Below, in pieces: positions 57,411-64,000 of a DNA stretch of 64,000 bases (position 1 is its first letter; each line of letters opens with the position of its first letter). The position numbers were made by a program, and so were the translations under genes. The stretch is from Vibrio toranzoniae. GTDB taxonomy: Bacteria > Pseudomonadota > Gammaproteobacteria > Enterobacterales > Vibrionaceae. The notes below the pieces were generated by a model. That model searched no databases and was not told the DNA's origin. It saw only the letters and a program-made list of their open reading frames with translations. The stretch spans positions 372,001 through 436,000 of the forward strand of contig NZ_AP025514.1 of assembly GCF_024347655.1 (NCBI RefSeq), written 5' to 3'.

Positions 57411-57854
57411 TTAAGCGAGTTTAGAGCGAACTAAACCACTCACTTTACCCATATCTGCACGCCCTTGAATTTGTGGTTTCAAGATAGCCATTACTTTACC
57501 CATGTCTTGCATGCCCGCTGGTTGAGCTTCAGCGATTGCGCTATCAAGTAGTGCAATAACTTCTTCTTCTGTTAACGGTTGAGGCATAAAGCCTTCAAGT
57601 ACAGCAATTTCTGCTTGTTCCACGTCAGCAAGATCTTGACGATTTGCTAATTCATATTGAGCAACAGAATCGCGACGTTGCTTAACCATTTTAACTAATA
57701 CAGCAAGGATGTCGTCGTCGTTCAGAGTGATCCGTTCGTCAACTTCACGTTGCTTGATTGCTGAAAGAGCTAAGCGGATAGTACCAAGGCGCGGTTTGTC
57801 CTTGGCTTTCATCGCTAATTTTTGCTCTTCTTTGAGTTGTTCAATAAGAGCCAT
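57411..57854 (-). CDS. yqeY: GatB/YqeY domain protein
   Basis: This 147-residue protein consists only of a YqeY domain, a helical module related to the tail of the GatB amidotransferase subunit. It begins MALIEQLKEEQKLAMKAKDK and contains the family segments LSAIKQREVDE, QRRDSVAQYELANRQDLADV and MGKVMAILKPQIQGRADMGK. A tRNA-linked role is suspected, but none is proven for the stand-alone form. It lies 25 bp after rpsU and so sits inside the macromolecular-synthesis operon. Confidence 0.92.
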   Translation of the reverse strand: MALIEQLKEEQKLAMKAKDKPRLGTIRLALSAIKQREVDERITLNDDDILAVLVKMVKQRRDSVAQYELANRQDLADVEQAEIAVLEGFMPQPLTEEEVIALLDSAIAEAQPAGMQDMGKVMAILKPQIQGRADMGKVSGLVRSKLA

Positions 57855-57879
57855 AACTCAGTCCTTATGGATTAAGTTA

Positions 57880-58095
57880 TTAGTACAGGCGAACGCGACG
57901 TGCGTTTTCGCGAGCTAGCTTCTTAGCGTGACGCTTTTGAGCTGCTGCTTTAGCGCGTTTGCGAACTGTAGTTGGCTTTTCGTAATGCTCGCGACGGCGA
58001 ACTTCAGAAAGGATACCTGCTTTTTCACAAGAGCGCTTGAAACGACGTAGTGCAACGTCGAACGGTTCGTTTTCACGTACTTTAACTATTGGCAT
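57880..58095 (-). CDS. rpsU: 30S ribosomal protein S21
   Basis: S21 helps base-pair mRNA with the 16S rRNA 3' end during initiation. The 71-residue, very basic protein ([20 protein letters not shown], ending ENARRVRLY) matches the family exactly. It heads the cluster rpsU-yqeY-dnaG-rpoD, which links translation, replication and transcription initiation, and is divergent from tsaD as in E. coli. Confidence 0.98.
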   Translation of the reverse strand: MPIVKVRENEPFDVALRRFKRSCEKAGILSEVRRREHYEKPTTVRKRAKAAAQKRHAKKLARENARRVRLY

Positions 58096-58262
58096 ATGCC
58101 TTTCACCTCAGGGGTTATTCATTATCGCTGGCCACTCAGTACCAAATCAGAGAAGTTACCCATCGAGCTAACTCTCTATTCGCGTTTGGCCATTAACCAG
58201 CTTGATCAAAAATGGTGCGGAATTTTAATCCGATCACAGTGGCTTTGTAAAGCACTTTGTCG

Positions 58263-58290
58263 ATTATAGTCTGTACAATATTTGTTTGAA
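58263..58290 (-). promoter_or_regulatory. Candidate rpsU promoter
   Basis: On the minus strand TTCAAA and a perfect TATAAT are separated by 16 bp, about 165 bp before the rpsU start codon. I found no clear LexA box, although E. coli has one here. Confidence 0.5.
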
Positions 58291-58353
58291 GCGCTTAGGC
58301 AGGGTAATATTGCGCTAATTTCCCATTTTAGATGAAAGCGTGCCGAGAAAATT

Positions 58354-59373
58354 ATGCGCATTATTGGTATTGAAACCTCTTGTGATGAAACAGGAATCGC
58401 GATTTATGATGATGAGCAAGGGCTGCTTTCTCATCAACTATACAGCCAAGTAAAACTGCACGCCGATTATGGTGGTGTGGTGCCTGAGCTAGCTTCGCGT
58501 GACCACGTGAAAAAGACCATTCCACTGATTAAAGCAGCATTAGCGGAAGCGAACCTAACGTCGAAAGATATTGACGGTGTGGCTTACACGGCTGGCCCTG
58601 GTTTGGTTGGCGCACTGCTTGTAGGTGCAACCATTGGCCGCAGTATTGCTTACGCTTGGGGTGTGCCTGCGGTGCCTGTTCACCACATGGAAGGTCATCT
58701 TCTTGCGCCTATGCTAGAAGATAACCCGCCACCATTCCCATTTGTGGCTCTGCTGGTTTCTGGCGGTCATACCATGATGGTAGAAGTGAAAGGCATCGGT
58801 GAGTATCGAATTCTTGGTGAATCGATTGATGATGCTGCCGGTGAAGCGTTTGATAAAACGGCTAAGCTGATGGGCTTAGATTACCCTGGTGGCCCGTTGT
58901 TATCTCGACTCGCAGAAAAAGGCACACCAGGTCGCTTTAAGTTCCCTCGTCCAATGACAGACCGCCCGGGCCTAGACATGAGTTTTTCTGGTCTGAAAAC
59001 CTTTGCAGCGAATACGATTCGTGACAACGACAATGATGATCAGACTCGTGCGGACATTGCTTACGCGTTCCAAGAAGCGGTTTGTGCGACCTTGGTCATC
59101 AAATGTAAGCGTGCCTTGGTAGAGACGGGCATGAAACGTATAGTGATTGCTGGTGGTGTAAGTGCCAACAAACAATTGCGTGTTGAGCTTGAAGCACTGG
59201 CCCAAAAAGTTGGTGGTGAGGTGTACTACCCACGCACTGAGTTCTGCACTGATAACGGCGCCATGATTGCTTACGCAGGTATGCAACGCCTGAAAAATGG
59301 TGAAACAGCCGATTTATCCGTTCACGCCACACCGCGTTGGCCGATTGATCAACTCGAGCCAATTGCTGAATAA
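58354..59373 (+). CDS. tsaD: tRNA N6-threonylcarbamoyladenosine synthase TsaD
   Basis: TsaD transfers threonylcarbamoyl to A37 of ANN-decoding tRNAs, with TsaB, TsaC and TsaE. The 339-residue protein starts [20 protein letters not shown]. The metal-binding histidines lie in [12 protein letters not shown] (about 110-121), and [12 protein letters not shown] and [15 protein letters not shown] [16 protein letters not shown] complete the ASKHA nucleotide site. Its position divergent from rpsU matches E. coli. This tRNA set includes AUA-reading tRNA-Ile2, also encoded in the window. Confidence 0.97.
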   Translation: MRIIGIETSCDETGIAIYDDEQGLLSHQLYSQVKLHADYGGVVPELASRDHVKKTIPLIKAALAEANLTSKDIDGVAYTAGPGLVGALLVGATIGRSIAYAWGVPAVPVHHMEGHLLAPMLEDNPPPFPFVALLVSGGHTMMVEVKGIGEYRILGESIDDAAGEAFDKTAKLMGLDYPGGPLLSRLAEKGTPGRFKFPRPMTDRPGLDMSFSGLKTFAANTIRDNDNDDQTRADIAYAFQEAVCATLVIKCKRALVETGMKRIVIAGGVSANKQLRVELEALAQKVGGEVYYPRTEFCTDNGAMIAYAGMQRLKNGETADLSVHATPRWPIDQLEPIAE

Positions 59374-59391
59374 AGCAGAGTGTTTGACATG

Positions 59392-59417
59392 CGGTCGCCT
59401 TGTGCGGCCGTTTTTAT
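59392..59417 (+). terminator. tsaD terminator
   Basis: CGGTCGC-CTTGT-GCGGCCG (one G-T pair) followed by TTTTTAT, about 20 bp after the tsaD stop. Confidence 0.75.
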
Positions 59418-59471
59418 GTATCGTCGATTTATATACTTGAACGATATGCGTAGTAGATATTAGGGAAGAAA

Positions 59472-60287
59472 ATGAAACAGTTCATTGTAGACAATCAATC
59501 GATGGCTTACCTAGATGAAGGTGAGGGCCCGGTTGTTGTATTGGGCCATAGCTACCTTTGGGATAGCGCGATGTGGAAGCCACAGATTGAGGCGTTGAAA
59601 ACTCAGTACCGTTGTATTGTGCCAGAGCTTTGGTCTCATGGTGAGTCTCAAGCTGCACCGAACTCGATGCGTAACTTGAAGGACTACGCTCAGCACGTGT
59701 TGTCATTGCTGGATCATTTGGACATCGAAGAGTTCTCTGTTGTTGGCTTATCGGTTGGTGGCATGTGGGGAGCCGAGTTAGCGGAGCTAGTACCAGCGCG
59801 AATCAAGTCTTTGGTTCTAATGGATACTTTCGTTGGTCTAGAACCAGAAGTGGCTCACACGAAATATTTCCACATGTTAGATACCATCACCCAAACAAAG
59901 ATGGTGCCTCAACCGATTGTAGAAGCGGTTGTGCCATTGTTCTTTGCTAACGATGCTCAAACAAACACCCCCGATTTGGTTGCAGGCTTTACTCAGCAGC
60001 TATCGGCTCTTGAGGGTGAGCAAGCTGAAGAAGTCGCACGAGTTGGTCGCATGGTGTTTGGTCGCCGAGATATGATTGAAGCAGTAGAGAATTTTGCTCT
60101 GCCGGTTTTGATTGCCGTTGGACAAGAAGATAAACCGCGTCCGGTACTTGAGTCTTACTTAATGCACGATTGCATTACTGGCAGTGAACTGGTGGTGATT
60201 CCTGACGCTGGCCATATTAGCTCGCTAGAGCAACCAGAGTTTGTGAATAAGATGTTGAAAGGCTTTTTAGACAAGCACCTACTTTAA
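59472..60287 (+). CDS. Alpha/beta-hydrolase
   Basis: This 271-residue protein has the alpha/beta-hydrolase fold. The nucleophile elbow is GLSVGGMWG (serine near residue 94), the oxyanion region is VVLGHSYLWDSAMW (about 22-35) and the catalytic histidine is in PDAGHISSLEQPEF (near 252). It lacks a signal peptide and is probably cytoplasmic. It follows tsaD on the same strand after a terminator. Family resemblance to PcaD/esterase-like enzymes is evident, but the substrate cannot be stated. Confidence 0.88.
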   Translation: MKQFIVDNQSMAYLDEGEGPVVVLGHSYLWDSAMWKPQIEALKTQYRCIVPELWSHGESQAAPNSMRNLKDYAQHVLSLLDHLDIEEFSVVGLSVGGMWGAELAELVPARIKSLVLMDTFVGLEPEVAHTKYFHMLDTITQTKMVPQPIVEAVVPLFFANDAQTNTPDLVAGFTQQLSALEGEQAEEVARVGRMVFGRRDMIEAVENFALPVLIAVGQEDKPRPVLESYLMHDCITGSELVVIPDAGHISSLEQPEFVNKMLKGFLDKHLL

Positions 60288-60380
60288 GCTATTCAGAGTC
60301 GAGTATCATTACTTGGCTGTAGCTTTATTCGACTTAAACTTGCTTTTTCTACTTGCTTCGGCATAGACATATAGAGCGGT

Positions 60381-60977
60381 TTAAGTCGATTTTTTTTGTC
60401 CGATTTTTGGTTCACTGCCATCGAGTAGGCGACGGATATTCTGATGATGACGCAGCACGATCAAGCAACATAGCATGGCGACTGGCAGCGTATATTGAGG
60501 TTTGACTAACCAAGCGTAAAACGGGGCAAGTAGCACAGTGACTATTGCTGCTAAAGAAGAGTAGCGAAACAAAAACGCCATCACTAACCAAGTCGCCATG
60601 ATCATTCCCGTTAGATCGAATCCAATTGGGGCGATGGCGCCAAGTGCCGTTGCGACGCCTTTTCCACCTTTGAAATGGAAAAATATTGGGTACATATGAC
60701 CAAGGCATGCGGCTATTGCGACAACACCTAAGATGATTGGATCGATATTGAGATAATAGCCAAGCCAGACGGGAATAGTGCCTTTTAGCATGTCACAGAG
60801 TAGTACTGATGCCGCGGCACCTTTGCCTCCGACACGTAACACATTGGTTGCTCCGGGGTTATTCGAGCCCACCGTTCTTGGATCTGGGAGCCTTAAGACT
60901 CGGCATATCAAGACCGCGCTAGAGATTGAACCTAGTAAATAGGCAGCAATGATCATGATAAGAGCCAATGGGGTCAT
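60381..60977 (-). CDS. plsY: Glycerol-3-phosphate acyltransferase PlsY
   Basis: PlsY acylates glycerol-3-phosphate from acyl-phosphate in the inner membrane, the first step of phospholipid synthesis in the PlsX/Y route. The 198-residue protein has five transmembrane segments and the three conserved loops: [19 protein letters not shown] (about 37-55), [12 protein letters not shown] (about 102-113) and [17 protein letters not shown] near the C-terminus. It is divergent from folB, as in E. coli (ygiH-folB). Confidence 0.96.
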   Translation of the reverse strand: MTPLALIMIIAAYLLGSISSAVLICRVLRLPDPRTVGSNNPGATNVLRVGGKGAAASVLLCDMLKGTIPVWLGYYLNIDPIILGVVAIAACLGHMYPIFFHFKGGKGVATALGAIAPIGFDLTGMIMATWLVMAFLFRYSSLAAIVTVLLAPFYAWLVKPQYTLPVAMLCCLIVLRHHQNIRRLLDGSEPKIGQKKST

Positions 60978-61115
60978 GTCTGTCCTTAAACGGTTATAAG
61001 CTTAACGGTGGGAAAATAATGCTCAATCTAAGAGTAATTGGTATCATATCTGGAATTACGCTAATAATACGTTTTTTTCCCCAATATGGGTATCCGACCT
61101 CTAAAAGGACAAGTC

Positions 61116-61475
61116 ATGGCACTGGATAAAGTTTTCATTGAACAGCTAGAAGTAATTACAACGATCGGTGTTTACGATTGGGAGCAAGAGATTAAACAAA
61201 AACTTGTGCTCGATATTGAAATGGCTCATGACAACCGCCCAGCTGGCAAGAGTGATGATGTGGTTGATGCTTTGGACTACTCGACAGTGAGCACGGCTGT
61301 ACTTGAACATATTGCTAATGGCCGATTCCTATTGGTTGAACGTGTGGCAGAAGAAGTCGCTGAATTAATCATGACTCAATTTTCAGTGCCTTGGGTTAAG
61401 ATCCGTTTAGCGAAACCGGGCGCGGTACCACAAGCAAAAGCCGTTGGCGTGATCATCGAAAGAGGTCAGGCATGA
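61116..61475 (+). CDS. folB: Dihydroneopterin aldolase FolB
   Basis: FolB cleaves dihydroneopterin to 6-hydroxymethyl-dihydropterin in folate synthesis. The start is placed at 61116 (MALDKVFIEQLEVITTIGVY), which has AGGAC upstream; the longer reading from 61086 adds ten residues with no similarity to the family. The 119-residue product has the conserved YDWEQEIKQKLVLDIEM segment and the catalytic LVERVAEEVAELIM region. It overlaps folK by four bases. Confidence 0.93.
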   Translation: MALDKVFIEQLEVITTIGVYDWEQEIKQKLVLDIEMAHDNRPAGKSDDVVDALDYSTVSTAVLEHIANGRFLLVERVAEEVAELIMTQFSVPWVKIRLAKPGAVPQAKAVGVIIERGQA

Positions 61476-61954
61476 CAATAGCCTATGTTGGTGTTGGCAC
61501 GAACATAGACCGCGACAAGCATGCAAGGGTGGCATGGACGGAGCTTCAATCGTTAGGGACTAACCTTAAATGCTCTAAAATCTATCACTGTGAGCCTGTC
61601 GGTTTTAATAGCCACTCGTTTTATAACTTTGTGATAGAACTCGACACATTACTCTCATTGACTGAATTTTCACAGCAACTGCGTAAAATTGAGTTTAAAT
61701 GGGGTCGTTCTCAAGATGCGCATAAACTTCAAGATCGAAAGCTCGACCTTGATATTGTGCTGTTTGGAGAGGTGGTTTCTGAGAGTGATCCAGAATTACC
61801 ACGCAGTGATATCTATAAATACCCTTTTGTAACACAACCACTTTATGATCTCTGTCCTGCGAGAGTGATCCCGCAAGACGGAAGAACTGTCCGTGAAATA
61901 TGGCAGAAGATGCAGCAATTAGACTCGCTCTCTGTCGTAGATATAAAATTATAA
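61472..61954 (+). CDS. folK: 2-amino-4-hydroxy-6-hydroxymethyldihydropteridine pyrophosphokinase
   Basis: FolK pyrophosphorylates the FolB product, giving the substrate for FolP. The 160-residue protein has the family signature LQDRKLDLDIVLFG (about 86-99), whose aspartates bind magnesium, and the N-terminal YVGVGTNIDRD. It overlaps folB by four bases (ATGA type), so two consecutive folate steps are coupled. It is a shorter and more divergent form than the classic E. coli folK. uppP starts 14 bp later. Confidence 0.9.
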   Translation: MTIAYVGVGTNIDRDKHARVAWTELQSLGTNLKCSKIYHCEPVGFNSHSFYNFVIELDTLLSLTEFSQQLRKIEFKWGRSQDAHKLQDRKLDLDIVLFGEVVSESDPELPRSDIYKYPFVTQPLYDLCPARVIPQDGRTVREIWQKMQQLDSLSVVDIKL

Positions 61955-61968
61955 TTTTAAGGTAAGTA

Positions 61969-62772
61969 ATGAGTTATTTTGAAGCGTTTATGTTGGCGTT
62001 GGTACAAGGCTTTACTGAATTTCTACCTATTTCCAGTTCTGCACACTTAATTCTTCCTTCCGCTGTATTAGGTTGGGAAGATCAAGGCTTGGCTTTTGAT
62101 GTCGCTGTCCATGTCGGTACTTTGGCGGCTGTGGTGATCTATTTCCGCAAAGAAGTTGTGTCTCTTTTGAGTGCTTTCTTTGGCTCGGTATTTAAGGGCG
62201 ATCGCAGCAAAGAAGCGAAGCTGGCGTGGATGATCATTCTCGCGACGATTCCAGCCTGTATCTTTGGTCTGCTGATGAAAGATATTGTTGAGCTTTATTT
62301 ACGCAGTGCGTGGGTCATTGCCACGACCACAATTGTCTTTGGTCTGTTGCTATGGTGGGTCGATAAAAACTCAAGTCTGCGTGATGATGAATATCAAGCA
62401 GGTTGGAAAAAAGCGTTGTTTATTGGCCTCGCTCAGGCAATGGCGATCATTCCGGGGACATCGCGCTCTGGTGCGACCATTACCGCGGCACTTTATCTTG
62501 GTTTTACTCGTGAAGCCGCGGCTCGATTCTCATTCTTAATGTCTATTCCAATCATCACTTTGGCTGGTGGTTACTTAGGTCTAAAGCTGGTGACGAGTGG
62601 TGATCCAATCCATGTAGGTACTTTGCTTACGGGTATCGCGGTTTCTTTTATTAGTGCTTATATCTGCATTTACTTTTTCTTGAAGCTTATTTCGCGGATG
62701 GGCATGACACCGTTTGTTATCTACCGCTTGATTCTCGGTTTTGGTCTGTTTGCTTTCTTAATGATGCAGTAG
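61969..62772 (+). CDS. uppP: Undecaprenyl-diphosphatase UppP (BacA)
   Basis: UppP recycles the undecaprenyl lipid carrier for peptidoglycan and surface polysaccharides. The 267-residue polytopic membrane protein has the two BacA motifs: [20 protein letters not shown] (about 11-30) with the catalytic glutamate, and [20 protein letters not shown] (about 163-182). It lies 14 bp after folK and is probably cotranscribed. Raised expression of such enzymes gives bacitracin resistance. Confidence 0.96.
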   Translation: MSYFEAFMLALVQGFTEFLPISSSAHLILPSAVLGWEDQGLAFDVAVHVGTLAAVVIYFRKEVVSLLSAFFGSVFKGDRSKEAKLAWMIILATIPACIFGLLMKDIVELYLRSAWVIATTTIVFGLLLWWVDKNSSLRDDEYQAGWKKALFIGLAQAMAIIPGTSRSGATITAALYLGFTREAAARFSFLMSIPIITLAGGYLGLKLVTSGDPIHVGTLLTGIAVSFISAYICIYFFLKLISRMGMTPFVIYRLILGFGLFAFLMMQ

Positions 62773-62817
62773 CACTCGACTTACGTAGACAAATGTTGCG
62801 TCCTAAAGATTGAAACG

Positions 62818-62847
62818 AAAAAACCCGCTTAGTCGCGGGTTTTTTAA
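62818..62847. terminator. Bidirectional terminator between uppP and cca
   Basis: AAAAAACCCGCTTAGTCGCG followed by GGTTTTTT forms a CCCGC/GCGGG stem with A and T tracts on both sides, between convergent genes. Confidence 0.9.
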
Positions 62848-62872
62848 TGCATGGTAATCAGCGTTATGAAGA

Positions 62873-64000
62873 TCAATGATCTGCAAGTTCTGATAGGGCG
62901 TTTTCAATCGCGGTAGCTCTACGCTTCTCTTGCTCTTCTCGAATATCTTTACCTTGAAAACCATCGGCAATAATCGCTTTCACTTCGACTTGTAACGCGG
63001 CTTGATAAGCTGCCTCAAAACGTGCTTTCTGAGGATAAGGCTGATCTTCTAATCCTTTACGACCAGCATGGTCGGCTTGGCAGCAAAGCAATATGTCGTT
63101 GAGCCTGTCTGGTTTACGCCAAACATCAAACTTGTTCAGAACCTTGAGGAAGGTCGTCGGTTTGAGCTCTCCTGCACGGTGAATATTAGAGTGTTGCTCA
63201 CACACTAACAGTGCGAGATCTCTAAATTCATTAGGCACTCTTACTCTGCCACATAGCTTCTTAATGACCTTCAAGCCAGTATGACAGTGCATTTTGTGGC
63301 TTGGCCACTCGCTTTCTGGCGTAATACCTTTACCTAAATCATGCACTTGAGCGGCAAAGCGTACTGGTAACGATGGGCTTAATAGCGCAGCTTGTTGAGC
63401 CACCATCAGAGTGTGAATACCCGTGTCGATTTCTGGGTGCCACTTTTCAGGTTGAGGTACGCCAAACAAGGCATCAATTTCTGGAAGAACGACCGCTAAT
63501 GCACCGCACTCTCTTAAAACCGAGAGGAACACTTCAGGGTGTGGTGTACTGAGTGATTTGTGCCACTCTTGCCAAACTCGCTCTGCGGTAAGGTGTGCCA
63601 GTTCACCTGATTGCACGATCTCACTCATCATCACCATGGTTTCAGGTGCGACTGTAAAGTTGAGGTGGTGAAGTTTGGCAGCGAAACGCGCAACACGCAG
63701 CACACGAAGCGGGTCTTCAACAAAAGCATCGGAGACATGTCTTAAAATGCGATTTGAGAGATCTTGTTGGCCGTGGTACGGATCGTAAAGCTGGCCTTTG
63801 TCATCTTGAGCGATGGCGTTGATCGTCAGATCTCGACGCATCAGATCTTCTTCTAGGCTTACGTCTGGGGCAAAGTAACATTCGAAGCCTGTGTAACCAG
63901 AACCTGACTTTCTTTCGGTACGAGCCAGTGCGTGTTCTTCCTTGGTTTTTGGGTGCAAGAATACGGGGAAATCTTTTCCCACAGCAGTAAAGCCGAGGTT
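62873..64000 (-). CDS. cca: CCA-adding tRNA nucleotidyltransferase (5' end outside window)
   Basis: Cca adds or repairs the 3' CCA of tRNAs without a template. The frame stays open to base 64000, where it reads [17 protein letters not shown], so about 35 N-terminal residues (with the start and the GGAVRD-type loop) lie beyond the edge. Visible motifs include [16 protein letters not shown] and the arginine-rich [22 protein letters not shown]-terminal HD phosphohydrolase domain (VHDLGKG) is present, as in gamma-proteobacterial class II enzymes. A terminator shared with uppP follows. Confidence 0.95.
   Translation of the reverse strand, partial: NLGFTAVGKDFPVFLHPKTKEEHALARTERKSGSGYTGFECYFAPDVSLEEDLMRRDLTINAIAQDDKGQLYDPYHGQQDLSNRILRHVSDAFVEDPLRVLRVARFAAKLHHLNFTVAPETMVMMSEIVQSGELAHLTAERVWQEWHKSLSTPHPEVFLSVLRECGALAVVLPEIDALFGVPQPEKWHPEIDTGIHTLMVAQQAALLSPSLPVRFAAQVHDLGKGITPESEWPSHKMHCHTGLKVIKKLCGRVRVPNEFRDLALLVCEQHSNIHRAGELKPTTFLKVLNKFDVWRKPDRLNDILLCCQADHAGRKGLEDQPYPQKARFEAAYQAALQVEVKAIIADGFQGKDIREEQEKRRATAIENALSELADH

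Overview
The window reads as core chromosome of a marine Vibrio, probably of the Splendidus group or a close relative. This is inferred from protein character and gene order, since no rRNA is present. Supporting signs are moderate GC with AT-rich intergenic DNA, E. coli-like clusters with Vibrio-type differences, an ERIC-like repeat, a TAXI-type TRAP transporter and a VC2487-type glycosyltransferase. I see no prophage, integron, IS element, CRISPR array or defence island.

Layout. 1-7.3 kb: rapA, an Nramp-like transporter lacking the usual metal-binding motif, rluA, a hydroxyacid dehydrogenase and a universal stress protein. 7.3-11.2 kb: a TAXI-TRAP uptake system (binding protein plus fused permease) transcribed toward that stress protein. 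11.5-18.9 kb: argR divergent from mdh, ispB divergent from rplU-rpmA, then cgtA, a two-part YjjP/YjjB exporter and folA. 18.9-26.9 kb: the envelope and ribosome-maturation cluster apaH-apaG-rsmA-pdxA-surA-lptD, with djlA divergent. 27-33.3 kb: a DUF547 protein and the leuABCD operon with an attenuator and a leuL leader peptide. 33.5-41.8 kb: a TetR-controlled RND efflux pair, a PAP2 phosphatase, a glycosyltransferase and leuO. 42-46.6 kb: an acyl-CoA synthetase and ilvIH. 47-53.2 kb: a possible small membrane protein, pykF, a DeoR regulator with glmS, and a MetY-type sulfhydrylase. 53.3-58.1 kb: tRNA-Ile2(CAU), then the macromolecular-synthesis cluster rpsU-yqeY-dnaG-rpoD. 58.3-64 kb: tsaD, an alpha/beta hydrolase, plsY, folB-folK, uppP and a cca gene cut by the window edge.

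Many genes serve information processing (RapA, RluA, L21, L27, CgtA, RsmA, S21, DnaG, RpoD, TsaD, CCA) or envelope building (IspB, SurA, LptD, GlmS, PlsY, UppP). Branched-chain amino acid synthesis (leuABCD, leuO, ilvIH) forms a second theme around 28-46 kb.

The most interesting signals are regulatory or evolutionary. They are: twin TTAATC-N4-GATTAA operators 63 bp apart before the TetR-RND genes; five GATC sites within 40 bp over the cgtA promoter; an ERIC-like repeat filling the apaG-apaH gap; the 3' remnant of a DUF924 gene beside djlA at a probable rearrangement point; a complete leu attenuator with an 8-nt antiterminator; an Nramp-related protein without DPGN; and a fused TRAP permease ending in a PDZ-like domain. 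I found no convincing wholly new multi-gene system.
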